Source: an uncultured Lachnospiraceae bacterium | GTDB lineage: Bacteria; Bacillota; Clostridia; Lachnospirales; Lachnospiraceae | DNA: 64,000 nucleotides | Reading direction: 5' to 3' | NCBI GenBank assembly: GCA_902778165.1 | Contig: CACYWQ010000006.1 | Coordinates: 25,800 to 89,799 of the forward strand | Shown here: positions 26,230 through 35,496 of the stretch, piece by piece | How the letters are laid out: the number at the start of each line of letters is the position of its first letter | How positions within the stretch are numbered: the stretch's first letter is position 1 | Made by a program: the position numbers and the translations under genes | Notes under the pieces: generated by a model | What the model was told of the DNA's origin: nothing | The model's database searches: none | The model's input: the letters and a program-made list of their open reading frames with translations, nothing else

Positions 26230-27582
26230 ATGAAAGCAACTATAGGTTCTAAAACAGTTGATATGACCGTGGGCAGTCCCACGGGCCATTTGATCAAATT
26301 TGCGATTCCCATGCTTATCGGTAATCTCTTCCAGCAGGTATATAATCTGGTGGATTCCGTTATAGTGGGAAGGTTTGTGGGAGCAGATGCACTTGCGGCA
26401 GTGGGTTCTACGGGTTCCGTGGTGTTCTTATTCTTTGCTCTGTGTAATGGTATCGGAAGCGGTGGCGGTATAGTGGCATCACAGTTCTTCGGAACGGGAG
26501 ATGACACTAATGTCAGGAAGACGATAGCCAATACCGCATATGTGATGGCGATTATGTCCATAGTAGTCGGAGGTTTAGCTTATTTGCTCTCCACTCCGCT
26601 ACTCCATTTCTTAAATACACCGGATGAAATCATATCAGATGCACTCAGTTATATGCAGTTACAGTGCATCGGTCTTATATTTGTGGCTTTGTATAACTAT
26701 GCGGCATCCATGTTAAGAGCACTGGGAGATTCCAGAACACCCTTGTATTTCCTTGTGTTTTCCTGTATCATTAATGCCGGATTGGATATATTCTTTGTCT
26801 ATAATCTGGGCATGGGAGTATTCGGAGCCGCACTTGCGACAGTGGTATCGCAGTTCCTTGCCGGAGCCGCATGCCTTGCATTCGCGGTATATACCAATGA
26901 ATACTTTAAGTTATCCCGTGATGACATAAGAATAGACAGATTCATAATGGGTAAGTCAATCAAGCTCGGTGTGCCGTTATCCATGCAGTTTGCGCTTATA
27001 GCAATATCATGTATGGCACTTCAGAGAGTGGTCAACGGATACGGTCCCGTTGCCGTAGCTGCATTTACAGCCACCAGCAGAGTCGAACAGGTAATACATC
27101 AACCTTATCAGACACTCGGAGCATCGCTGTCCACATTCAGCGGCCAGAATTACGGTGCCAAGAAGAATGACAGAGTGAAACAGGGACTGTATAAAGGCCT
27201 TATAATGATGTTTGTATTCTCATTGCTTATGCTCCCCGTCATGAAGTTTGGAGGCAAGGCAATAGTAAGGATATTCGTGAGTGACACAGATGTCATTAAT
27301 ATGGGTGCCAAGGCATTAAGCTTAACCAGCATGTTCTATGTATCCCTTGGTGTGATATATGTGGTAAGAGGCGTTATGACCGGTGTAGGTGACGGAGTGT
27401 TCGCCCTGCAGAACGGTATAGTAGAGGTCATAGGAAGGTTAGTCTTCCCCCTTGTTTTTACCATGATTCCCGTGATGGGATTATGGGGAATATGGTGGTC
27501 GGTAGGCGCGACATGGACCATAAGCGGTGCGGCCGCATATGCCAGATATCTAAGACACGGTAAGAAAGTGGGCATCAGATGA
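26230..27582 (+). CDS. MATE-family efflux pump
   Basis: 450 residues with about twelve membrane segments in two similar halves, each beginning with a typical MATE motif (IGNLFQQVYNLVDSVIVGRFVG and, in the second half, LGVPLSMQF). MATE proteins export cationic drugs or metabolites in exchange for Na+ or H+. The start ATG follows AGGGG. Its stop overlaps the next start by four bases. Confidence 0.9.
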   Translation: MKATIGSKTVDMTVGSPTGHLIKFAIPMLIGNLFQQVYNLVDSVIVGRFVGADALAAVGSTGSVVFLFFALCNGIGSGGGIVASQFFGTGDDTNVRKTIANTAYVMAIMSIVVGGLAYLLSTPLLHFLNTPDEIISDALSYMQLQCIGLIFVALYNYAASMLRALGDSRTPLYFLVFSCIINAGLDIFFVYNLGMGVFGAALATVVSQFLAGAACLAFAVYTNEYFKLSRDDIRIDRFIMGKSIKLGVPLSMQFALIAISCMALQRVVNGYGPVAVAAFTATSRVEQVIHQPYQTLGASLSTFSGQNYGAKKNDRVKQGLYKGLIMMFVFSLLMLPVMKFGGKAIVRIFVSDTDVINMGAKALSLTSMFYVSLGVIYVVRGVMTGVGDGVFALQNGIVEVIGRLVFPLVFTMIPVMGLWGIWWSVGATWTISGAAAYARYLRHGKKVGIR

Positions 27583-28046
27583 ATAAGAGATTCGGAGCTT
27601 CTCCGATAAGAACCAGAGATAATGAATCGAATAACAGCACAGAGAAGGGTTATTATATGAATAACCCCTGTAATGATGTATTTACATGCGCTGTATGCGG
27701 TTATGAGATACATCCCGAGGGTGCGGGAAGTGACCACAGGAATCATTGTCCCAGATGTTTATCAAGCATTCACCTTGATAACATCCCCGGTGACAGAGCC
27801 AGTGATTGTCACGGTATAATGGATCCGATTGCAGTGTGGGTTCGTGACAACGGCGAGTGGGCTCTAATACACAGGTGCAGAAGTTGCGGTGCACTCAGTT
27901 CCAACAGGATCGCTGCGGATGATAATCCGGCCAAGCTTATGGCTATAGCTAATAAGGCGGCAGATAATCCGCCGTTTCCGACAGACAGGCTTAAGGATAT
28001 GTGTAAGGCCCTTGGTTATGATCCGGATGAGGAATACCAGGTTTAG
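27579..28046 (+). CDS. RNHCP-domain zinc-ribbon protein
   Basis: 155 residues if ATG 27579 (overlapping the MATE stop as ATGA) is used; ATG 27657 after AGGG would give 129 residues and keeps the whole domain. FTCAVCGYEI, RNHCPRCLSS and IHRCRSCGALSSNR contain the CxxC pairs and the Arg-Asn-His-Cys-Pro motif that name the RNHCP family. It likely binds zinc; some members are thought to act on RNA. Function is uncertain. Confidence 0.8.
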   Translation: MNKRFGASPIRTRDNESNNSTEKGYYMNNPCNDVFTCAVCGYEIHPEGAGSDHRNHCPRCLSSIHLDNIPGDRASDCHGIMDPIAVWVRDNGEWALIHRCRSCGALSSNRIAADDNPAKLMAIANKAADNPPFPTDRLKDMCKALGYDPDEEYQV

Positions 28047-28069
28047 CATATATTACGAAAGAGAATAAC

Positions 28070-28831
28070 ATGGATAATGAATTACTTCGCGGTCACATGA
28101 ATGACTGTATTAATTGGATAAGAGAATTCTTTGAATTAAATGGCCCGGGATGCAATGCCATCGTGGGCATTTCAGGCGGTAAGGACAGCTCCGTTGCGGC
28201 GGCTCTTTGTGTGGAGGCGCTTGGACGTGACAGAGTGATCGGAGTACTTATGCCAAGCGGAGTTCAACCTGATATTGATGCCGCATATACACTTGTTAAC
28301 CACCTTGGGATCAAGCATTTTGAGGTCAATATAGGTGATACGGTAGCTGCTCTTAAATCAGCCGTAACTGAGGGAATGGGCAGTGAATTATCCGTTCAGT
28401 CCGTGACGAACATTTCTCCCAGAGTGCGTATGACTACTCTGTATGCGGTAGCGCAGAGTCATAACGGACGCGTAGTTAATACATGTAATCTCTCAGAGGA
28501 CTGGGTAGGATATTCTACAAGATACGGCGATGCGGCGGGTGATTTCTCGCCTTTGTGCGGATTTACCGTAGATGAAGTTAAGGGAATCGGAAGACTGCTT
28601 AATCTTCCCGATGTGCTTGTTGATAAGGTTCCGATAGACGGACTATGCGGCAAGACGGATGAAGATAACCTTGGATTTAAATATGCCACATTGGATAAGT
28701 ATATAAGAACCGGTGAGATAGAAGATGAGGGCATCAAAGAGATAATAGATAAGAAGCATAAGGCTAATCTGTTTAAGCTTAAATATATGGACTGCTTTGA
28801 TCCTAAGATACCGGTTAAGGCTAAGCAGTAG
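28070..28831 (+). CDS. nadE: NH3-dependent NAD+ synthetase
   Basis: 253 residues. The PP-loop SGGKDSS near residue 33 binds ATP; VNTCNLSEDWVGYSTRYGD and KTDEDNLGFKY are diagnostic for NadE. The enzyme amidates nicotinate adenine dinucleotide to NAD+ in the last step of the pathway. It lacks the glutaminase domain, so it uses ammonia directly. The next gene follows closely. Confidence 0.93.
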   Translation: MDNELLRGHMNDCINWIREFFELNGPGCNAIVGISGGKDSSVAAALCVEALGRDRVIGVLMPSGVQPDIDAAYTLVNHLGIKHFEVNIGDTVAALKSAVTEGMGSELSVQSVTNISPRVRMTTLYAVAQSHNGRVVNTCNLSEDWVGYSTRYGDAAGDFSPLCGFTVDEVKGIGRLLNLPDVLVDKVPIDGLCGKTDEDNLGFKYATLDKYIRTGEIEDEGIKEIIDKKHKANLFKLKYMDCFDPKIPVKAKQ

Positions 28832-28846
28832 GAGTGTTTGCTTAAG

Positions 28847-29782
28847 ATGTTTGACAGTTTCGTGATAGTGGGCACTCAGGTGCTGACACTTTTTATATTA
28901 ATAGGAATAGGATTTGTCTGCGGTAAGCTTAAGCTGTTGCAGCAGGCAGGCGTTAAGTCTGTCAATGACATAGTTATATATATCGTCAATCCCTGTCTTA
29001 TCATAAGTGCGTTTCAGAGGGATTTCGAAGCGGGACTTCTGCATAATTTCTTATTGGCGCTTATGGGTGCGGCACTGGCGCATGTCATATGCTTGATCAT
29101 TGCATCCCTTGTATTTCGAAGACAGGATGAGGGAAGAAGAAAGGTGCTTAGATTCGCATCCATCTTCTCTAATTGCGGTTTCATGGGAATACCCCTTCTG
29201 TCGGCACTGCTTGGACCTGACGGAGTGTTCTACGGTGCGGCATACCTGGTAGTATTTAATCTGCTTATCTGGTCATACGGCCAGTATATAATGGCTAAGG
29301 GATCAGAGGGATTTGAGACTAAGAAGATAGTTCTTAATCCCGGCGTGATCGCGGTTGTGATCGGACTGGTATTCTTCTTTACATCCACAAGACTTCCGCA
29401 GATCATCATGATACCCGTGGATTACATGGCCTCACTTAATACTCCGGTTCCGATGCTTATCATAGGTTATACCTTGTCAAGATTTAAGCCTTCGGATCTG
29501 CTTGGCGGATTTGATGAGATCAAGGTATATCTTATAAGACTTATAGCAGGTCCCGTGATTTTACTTGGAATTCTCTATGCAATGGGCTTAAGGGGTATGG
29601 TGCTTACGGCAGTTATCGTATCGGCTTCAGCACCTACAGCAGCACTTACTACGATGTTTGCTATTAAGTTTGGCTGTGATGAGGAACTGAGTGCAAGAAT
29701 AGTGTCGACATCGACATTATTATCCATAGTCACCATGACATTAATAGTCGGATTTGCCGCACATATCGGTGCGATGCCTTGA
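28847..29782 (+). CDS. AEC-family (auxin efflux carrier-like) transporter
   Basis: 311 residues from ATG 28847; TTG 28838 lies only three bases after the GGAG site and is less likely. About ten membrane segments, with an N-terminal VNDIVIYIVNPCLIISAF and a central FSNCGFMGIPLL, the AEC pattern in which a broken helix forms the substrate site. Members carry dicarboxylates such as malate or malonate, or other organic acids. Substrate unknown. Confidence 0.88.
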   Translation: MFDSFVIVGTQVLTLFILIGIGFVCGKLKLLQQAGVKSVNDIVIYIVNPCLIISAFQRDFEAGLLHNFLLALMGAALAHVICLIIASLVFRRQDEGRRKVLRFASIFSNCGFMGIPLLSALLGPDGVFYGAAYLVVFNLLIWSYGQYIMAKGSEGFETKKIVLNPGVIAVVIGLVFFFTSTRLPQIIMIPVDYMASLNTPVPMLIIGYTLSRFKPSDLLGGFDEIKVYLIRLIAGPVILLGILYAMGLRGMVLTAVIVSASAPTAALTTMFAIKFGCDEELSARIVSTSTLLSIVTMTLIVGFAAHIGAMP

Positions 29783-29813
29783 TTTGCAGAATATAAAAAT
29801 ACGGACATAATTA

Positions 29814-29838
29814 AAGAGTCGTCTTAAAGACGACTCTT
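29814..29838. terminator. Bidirectional terminator between AEC and DegV genes
   Basis: AAGAGTCGTC pairs perfectly with GACGACTCTT around TTAAA, with A and T-rich flanks. It lies between converging genes. Confidence 0.85.
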
Positions 29839-29867
29839 ATTTATTCCTATATTCGAACTGATGTGAT

Positions 29868-30755
29868 TTAGTCTTCTCTCTTATCACCCCAGAAGAACAG
29901 GGCAACTGTTCCCGGACCGGTGTGGCTTCCGATTACGGCTCCGATAGGGAAGATCTCAACCTTACCGTTTAACTTCTTAAATTCATCTTCTATAAGTGCA
30001 GCTTCCTTACTGGCATCATCCAAACACTCTGAATTGCTTATATATACCTTGCCATCGTAGTCAAGACCGTTCTCTGCATGCTGTTGCATAAGTTCAACGG
30101 CTCTCTTGATAGCCTTGTTGGTTCCACGAATCTTCTCGCGGGGTATAAGCTTACCTTCAAAGTTCACATTAAGCATGGGACAGATATTAAGCACATTGCC
30201 TACAAATCCTGCAGTCTTGGTAACGCGTCCGCCTTTAATGAAGAATGTAAGGTCTGATGAGAAGAACCAGTGGTGAAGTCTTAACTTATTCTCTTCGGTC
30301 CATTCAACTAACTCCTCAAGGCTCATACCGCCTTTCTTAAGCTCAACCATCTTATCAATTAAGAGCCCATATCCGCTTGATGCAGCTAATGAATCTATTA
30401 CATATATATTGGCGTCCGGATACTCATACTTAAGTTCGTCTCTTGCAACACAGGCTGAATTATAACTACCTGAGATTCCGCTTGAAAGCGTTATGTGCAA
30501 TACATCCTTGCCACTTTTGATTATCTGCTCAAAATACTTGATATACTCGGCTACGGTAACCTGACTTGTCTTGGCATCCTCGCCTGCAAGCATTCTTCTG
30601 TATAACTCCTCGGGCTTAACACTCTTGCCGCAATCATCTACATACTCTGTATTACCTAATGTAAAGTGGAAAGGAATGTATCTTATTCCATATTCCTTGA
30701 AGCGTTCTTCGCTTAAATCTGCCGTTGAACAACAACTAAGGCAATAATCTCTCAT
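29868..30755 (-). CDS. DegV-family fatty-acid-binding protein
   Basis: 295 residues from ATG 30755 with GGGAGAG upstream; the longer frame to 31022 runs into the promoter region of the opposite gene. The DegV pattern is complete: STADLSEE at the start, FTLGNTEY, TSQVTVAEY, ITLSSGISGSYNSA and FFIKGGRVTKTAG, with the fatty-acid-carboxylate-binding Thr/Ser. DegV proteins (FakB) present fatty acids to the kinase FakA. No fakA is in the window. Confidence 0.9.
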   Translation of the reverse strand: MRDYCLSCCSTADLSEERFKEYGIRYIPFHFTLGNTEYVDDCGKSVKPEELYRRMLAGEDAKTSQVTVAEYIKYFEQIIKSGKDVLHITLSSGISGSYNSACVARDELKYEYPDANIYVIDSLAASSGYGLLIDKMVELKKGGMSLEELVEWTEENKLRLHHWFFSSDLTFFIKGGRVTKTAGFVGNVLNICPMLNVNFEGKLIPREKIRGTNKAIKRAVELMQQHAENGLDYDGKVYISNSECLDDASKEAALIEDEFKKLNGKVEIFPIGAVIGSHTGPGTVALFFWGDKRED

Positions 30756-30989
30756 TTTATATCTCTCCCTTACGGTTACATTGATTCGCGACTTTGTCGC
30801 TACTACACACCAATAGGTATTATAGAATAAACACTGATTTTTCTCAATATTTTTTGCTTTCCTTACTTTTTCCTTAAAAAATTCTGAATTCGTACATTTT
30901 TCGCCATCTTGTGGTATCATAGAAGACTGTAAGCGTCTGTTTAATATAAATTTAATAATCTTGACAGACATAACATCAAGGAGAATTCG

Positions 30990-32702
30990 ATGAAGAAGAT
31001 TTGGGAATTTATTAAGAAACATAAGAAGTTATTCATCATATTGGCGATAGTTCTGGCTATAGTGATCGTAATTGCTGTTGTGGTCCACAGGACCAAGAAG
31101 AAGGCCGAGGAAATGTTTGGCATGATGACACAGGAGACGTATGTATTAGAGAAGCGTAATCTTGTACAGTCCGTATCAGGCTCGGGCAAGATAGCGAGTG
31201 TGGAGAAGAAGGATATCGTGCTGGCATCCCTGGCTAATACCAAGGTGGCAACAATGGATGTTAAGGTGGGCGATACGGTCAAAGAAGGGGACATTATATG
31301 TACCTTCGATACCGAGGAAATCGAGCGCAATCTGGCGAACGCCAAGACCGACCTTGCCATATCACAGAAGAAGACTGCCAATCAGATGGAGAATCAGACC
31401 AGAAGTCTGTACAACACCAGAGTTGATGCCGTTAATGATACCAACCGCAACTTAGAGGAACTTGACAAGGCTCAGAGGATTTATGACACCGAGCAGGGTG
31501 AGAAGGCTGAGGCTTCCCGCATCTATGATGAAGTTGAGGACGTCTACGAAGATTATTGGGACGAGGACCTTTACTACGATTTGCTGGAAGATTATGCGGA
31601 AGTCCAGCACAGACTGGAAAAATATGCGAATGTTGATGCCGCAAATTATGCAAATCTAAGCCAGGAACAACAAGATGAATATGACGATTTGATAGGAAAA
31701 TCCAAAAAGCTAAGTGCCCAAATTACTAATCTTGAAAGAGCCAAAGGCAGATTAGATGCTGCCAAGGGTGACACCGACTCTGCGACCAAGTCCGTTGATT
31801 CGGCGGCCGACAATCTTACAGATGCCAAGCGTAAGCAGGAAGATAACTTCCGTAAGGATGTAAGCGGTGCACTGGATGCTGAGAATAATTATGAGAATGC
31901 GCAGCTTGATGCGTCGGTTGCAAGCAGAGACTTTGAAGATAAGGTGCGCAAATACGAGGAGCAGCTTGAGGATGCGACGCTGCGGGCTCCGTTTGCAGGA
32001 ATTATCACTGCGATCAATTTCGAAGCGGGCGACACATACAGCGGACAGGCGCTGCTTACGATAGAGGATTTAAGCTCGTATGTAATCGAAGCGGGAATAG
32101 ATGAATATGATATAAGCAAGGTTGCAGTGGGTCAGAAGGTTAGGTTTAAGACCAACTCAACAGGCGATGAAGAACTTGAAGCGGAAGTTATACAGATTGC
32201 TCCGAGAGCATCGACAGCTGCTGCATCATCTGCATCATCCGGAACATCGACTACAGTAAGTACGGCCACATATCAGGTTAAGATGAAGATCACTTCGGAT
32301 ACCAAGGACTTAAGATTGGATATGACGGCGAAGATTAATATCATCATAGATCAGGCCGATAATGTATACGCGGTACCCTTCTCAGCCGTGCAAACTGATG
32401 AAAATGGAAACAAGTATATAGAGGTGCAGGATGAGGTGTCAGAGGCTGCAATGCCGGCATCCGAAGGTGCATCGGATGATGCGGAAGCCGCACCTAAGGG
32501 AGCCAAGGGAATGCCCGGAGCACCCATGGGAATGGGTGATACTCCTACTAAACGTATCCCGGTTAGCGTTGGTGTGGAGACTGACTACTATATAGAGATC
32601 AACTCGCCCGAATTATATGACGGCATGGTAGTCATCGTGCCAAGCAGTGACAGCAATCTTGATAATATGATGATGTTTATGGGCCCCGCAGGCGGACTTT
32701 GA
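30990..32702 (+). CDS. MacA-like efflux adaptor (HlyD/RND membrane fusion family)
   Basis: 570 residues. One N-terminal membrane segment (about 12-34), a lipoyl half-domain (GSGKIASVEKKDIVLAS, VKVGDTVKEGDII), then a long helical hairpin from about 105 to 325 rich in Lys, Asp and Glu, then the second lipoyl half (DATLRAPFAGIITAI) and a beta-barrel domain. The helical insert is about twice that of Gram-negative MacA, and a Ser/Ala-rich and an Ala/Pro-rich loop interrupt the C-terminal part. In a cell without an outer membrane the hairpin likely spans the cell wall. It heads an operon with the MacB-type genes. Confidence 0.88.
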   Translation: MKKIWEFIKKHKKLFIILAIVLAIVIVIAVVVHRTKKKAEEMFGMMTQETYVLEKRNLVQSVSGSGKIASVEKKDIVLASLANTKVATMDVKVGDTVKEGDIICTFDTEEIERNLANAKTDLAISQKKTANQMENQTRSLYNTRVDAVNDTNRNLEELDKAQRIYDTEQGEKAEASRIYDEVEDVYEDYWDEDLYYDLLEDYAEVQHRLEKYANVDAANYANLSQEQQDEYDDLIGKSKKLSAQITNLERAKGRLDAAKGDTDSATKSVDSAADNLTDAKRKQEDNFRKDVSGALDAENNYENAQLDASVASRDFEDKVRKYEEQLEDATLRAPFAGIITAINFEAGDTYSGQALLTIEDLSSYVIEAGIDEYDISKVAVGQKVRFKTNSTGDEELEAEVIQIAPRASTAAASSASSGTSTTVSTATYQVKMKITSDTKDLRLDMTAKINIIIDQADNVYAVPFSAVQTDENGNKYIEVQDEVSEAAMPASEGASDDAEAAPKGAKGMPGAPMGMGDTPTKRIPVSVGVETDYYIEINSPELYDGMVVIVPSSDSNLDNMMMFMGPAGGL

Positions 32703-32765
32703 TCGACATAGTTCATAGTTAATTGATACGGACAATTGATATATAACTGATATAGATACAACATA

Positions 32766-33485
32766 ATGGAAGACAATAAGAAACAGATAATCAACATGCG
32801 CGGAATAGTGAAGCGCTTCTATATAGGTACGCCCAATGAACTTACCGTCCTTAAGGGTATCGACCTTGATGTATATGAGGGAGAATTCGTTGCGGTAGTA
32901 GGTGCATCGGGCAGCGGCAAATCTACGCTTATGAATATCATAGGTTCACTTGACCGTCCCACGGAAGGATCATATATATTGGATGATATAGATATCTCTA
33001 AGGCCAAGGACAGTGAACTCTCAGGCATAAGGAACAAGAAGATCGGTTTCGTGTTCCAGACCTATAATCTTATCGCCAAGACCAACGCTATTAAGAATAT
33101 TGAAGTACCGATGTTGTATGCGGGAATGAGTCTGCGCGAACGTAATAAGCGTGCGGAAGAATTGCTTGCGCTTGTAGGTATGGAGGATAGAATGCATCAT
33201 CTGCCCGAGGAATTATCCGGAGGACAGAAGCAGAGAGTAGCCATAGCAAGAGCCATGGCTAATGACCCTGCGATCATCTTAGCCGATGAGCCTACAGGGG
33301 CGCTTGATTCATCCACGGGCCGTATGGTCATGGATATTTTCCATAAGCTGCATAAGGAACAGGGTAAGACGATAATCCTTATCACACATTCTCCTGAGCT
33401 TGCCGAAGAATGTGAGCGGATCATAACGATCAAAGACGGTGAGATCACCGGACAACGCAAGGGTAAGGGGGTGTCTGAATCATGA
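32766..33485 (+). CDS. MacB/LolD-type ABC ATPase
   Basis: 239 residues: GASGSGKST (Walker A), VFQTYNLI Q-loop, LSGGQKQRVAIARA signature, IILADEPTGALD Walker B. The sequence is a classic MacB/LolD ATPase, and the stop overlaps the permease start by four bases (ATGA). With the adaptor and the permease it forms a mechanotransmission-type exporter for peptides, antibiotics or lipids. It lies 63 bases after the adaptor gene. Confidence 0.93.
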   Translation: MEDNKKQIINMRGIVKRFYIGTPNELTVLKGIDLDVYEGEFVAVVGASGSGKSTLMNIIGSLDRPTEGSYILDDIDISKAKDSELSGIRNKKIGFVFQTYNLIAKTNAIKNIEVPMLYAGMSLRERNKRAEELLALVGMEDRMHHLPEELSGGQKQRVAIARAMANDPAIILADEPTGALDSSTGRMVMDIFHKLHKEQGKTIILITHSPELAEECERIITIKDGEITGQRKGKGVSES

Positions 33486-34771
33486 TGTTGCTTGAGAATA
33501 TCAGACTGGCCCTTACGGGACTTCGTGCCAATAAGATGAGAGCGTTACTTACGATGCTTGGCATTATCATAGGTATCGCATCCGTTATCGCCATCATGAC
33601 GGTCGGTAATTCGCTTACGGTGGAACTTAACAACGAGTTCGCATCCATGGGTGCATCCAATATCGAAGTGCTCATCACCCGTAAGATAAATGAGGAAGAT
33701 ATAAGTACTGACGGAATGATATACACTGAGAGTTACCGTGACAGAAGACCGACAGATGATGACTACATAACAGAGGAAATGATTCAGGCTTATATCGAGG
33801 CTTATGAAGATAAGGTCTATGCGATAGCGGCATATGAGTCTGTGACTTCCGCTCAGGTTAAGCAGGGCAATCTGTATGCCAATGTCAATATCCAGGGTGT
33901 TAACTTAGGTCAGTTATATACGGATAAGACAGAGATCATGGCAGGTAGAGTCTTCTCAGACAGAGAATTAAACGATTCGGGCAAGGTCTGCTTGGTATCG
34001 GATAAATTCGTCAATAATATGTATGACGGCAATTTAGAAGAAGCTATAGGTCAGTCTGTTCCGGTTGAGATAGCCGGTAAGAGTTATTCATTTGTCATTG
34101 TCGGCGTCTATGAGTATGAGCAGAATTCGTATTCATTTGAGACCGTATCCGAGAAGGATCTATACACTCCCATGCTCATTCCGATAAGAAGTGCCAAGGC
34201 AATCACGCATACCAACAATTATCCTCAGTTCTCGGTGGTCGGCCAGACCGGCGTTGATGTCAACTCATTCATGACTGAGACGCAGAATTTTTTCAATAAA
34301 TACTATGAGCGTAACAAGGACTTCGAAGTGATGGCTTATTCCATGAGCAGTTACTTAGAAGAGATGAACGATATGGTCAAGACCATGACCCTTGCGATCG
34401 CCGTTATTGCAGGTATAGCGCTGCTTGTAGGCGGTATCGGTGTCATGAACATCATGCTTGTATCTATAACCGAGCGTACCAGAGAGATCGGAACCCGCAA
34501 AGCCTTAGGTGCACCAAACAGTTCCATAAGGATGCAATTTATAGTAGAATCCATAGTAATATGTCTGATTGGTGGTATAATAGGAATGTTACTCGGCATC
34601 CTGATGGGATACGGCGGAGTCAAACTCATCCAGTCGACGGCATTTGAAGTATCGGTTAAGAGTGTACTTATATCCATCGGCTTCTCGATGGGCATCGGCG
34701 TATTCTTCGGCTATTATCCGGCCAACAAGGCTGCCAAGATGGACCCTATCGAAGCTTTAAGATATGAGTGA
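33482..34771 (+). CDS. MacB-type ABC permease
   Basis: 429 residues. One N-terminal membrane segment (about 20-45, LLTMLGIIIGIASVIAI), a large extracellular domain (about 50-290), then three membrane segments. ITERTREIGTRKALGA is the cytosolic coupling helix typical of the MacB/FtsX superfamily. It works with the upstream ATPase and adaptor. Its stop overlaps or abuts the start of the next gene. Confidence 0.92.
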   Translation: MMLLENIRLALTGLRANKMRALLTMLGIIIGIASVIAIMTVGNSLTVELNNEFASMGASNIEVLITRKINEEDISTDGMIYTESYRDRRPTDDDYITEEMIQAYIEAYEDKVYAIAAYESVTSAQVKQGNLYANVNIQGVNLGQLYTDKTEIMAGRVFSDRELNDSGKVCLVSDKFVNNMYDGNLEEAIGQSVPVEIAGKSYSFVIVGVYEYEQNSYSFETVSEKDLYTPMLIPIRSAKAITHTNNYPQFSVVGQTGVDVNSFMTETQNFFNKYYERNKDFEVMAYSMSSYLEEMNDMVKTMTLAIAVIAGIALLVGGIGVMNIMLVSITERTREIGTRKALGAPNSSIRMQFIVESIVICLIGGIIGMLLGILMGYGGVKLIQSTAFEVSVKSVLISIGFSMGIGVFFGYYPANKAAKMDPIEALRYE

Positions 34772-34773
34772 TT

Positions 34774-35496
34774 ATGAGCAATACTGACAATTACGGCAGA
34801 TTCAGAACATGGCTGTATTCTTTCATACCGAAGGTAATAAGCAACAGACTTATGCTCGGTATCATGCAGTTTATGCGCGCCATGCAGCGCCACGGTGCTT
34901 TCTTTGCGGCATCGCATCACGACCTTAATGTTAAGAATCTGTCTGTGCTTATGTCTGAGGATATAAGTATGCGACTCAGTCCTTTTATGGAAAACCAGAA
35001 GCGACTGAGTTCTCTGTATCTCGGAATGTCTACTATGGACAGGGCGGGCTGTGAGATCATAGCGGTGTACAATGCATTAAGGGCATTGGGAATGGATATG
35101 CCCCTTCCTGATCTGATCGAGAGATTTGAAAAGGACGGAATGATATACAGCGGAAGATACGGAGTGTCTGCATATGCCATGAGAGATGCGCTTAAGGATG
35201 CCGGACTTAAGACGGTGACCGCGCATAAGATAACTGATATGGCTAAGATTCTTACGGAGTCGGCAGTATCGATTCTTACTATGTATAATGATAAGACAAC
35301 GATCGGTGCGGAGATACACAGCGTATGCATCTCAAGATCTCATGACGGTTATCTTATTCACAATATGTACGGAGACGGAGCGGTATTAGGTCCTTATAAG
35401 GACTTTGATGATATGATAGGAACCCTTAGGGGCGGCAAGACAGGCCCTATACTAATGATTGGTGTTAATCCAAAACAGGAGAGTGAGTTATGTTAA
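34774..35496 (+). CDS. Papain-fold (C39-like) protein coupled to the MacB operon
   Basis: 240 residues from ATG 34774 (GTG 34768 overlapping the permease stop is an alternative). The segment DRAGCEIIAVYNALRALG places Cys93 at the start of a helix as in papain-like peptidases; candidate partners are His182 (EIHSVCI) and His196-Asn197 (LIHNMYGDG). The family is not one I can name. It overlaps the cation-exchanger gene by seven bases. Its position suggests processing or binding of the cargo of the MacAB-like exporter, but that is inference. Confidence 0.55.
   Translation: MSNTDNYGRFRTWLYSFIPKVISNRLMLGIMQFMRAMQRHGAFFAASHHDLNVKNLSVLMSEDISMRLSPFMENQKRLSSLYLGMSTMDRAGCEIIAVYNALRALGMDMPLPDLIERFEKDGMIYSGRYGVSAYAMRDALKDAGLKTVTAHKITDMAKILTESAVSILTMYNDKTTIGAEIHSVCISRSHDGYLIHNMYGDGAVLGPYKDFDDMIGTLRGGKTGPILMIGVNPKQESELC

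Noticed and set aside
30960-30990. TTGACA before the adaptor gene as a -35 box
   Set aside because: It lies too close to the start codon for a usable -10 box and leader.
30756-31022. Longer N-terminus for the DegV protein
   Set aside because: It would run through the opposite promoter region; the ATG at 30755 with a good ribosome site begins at the conserved family start.
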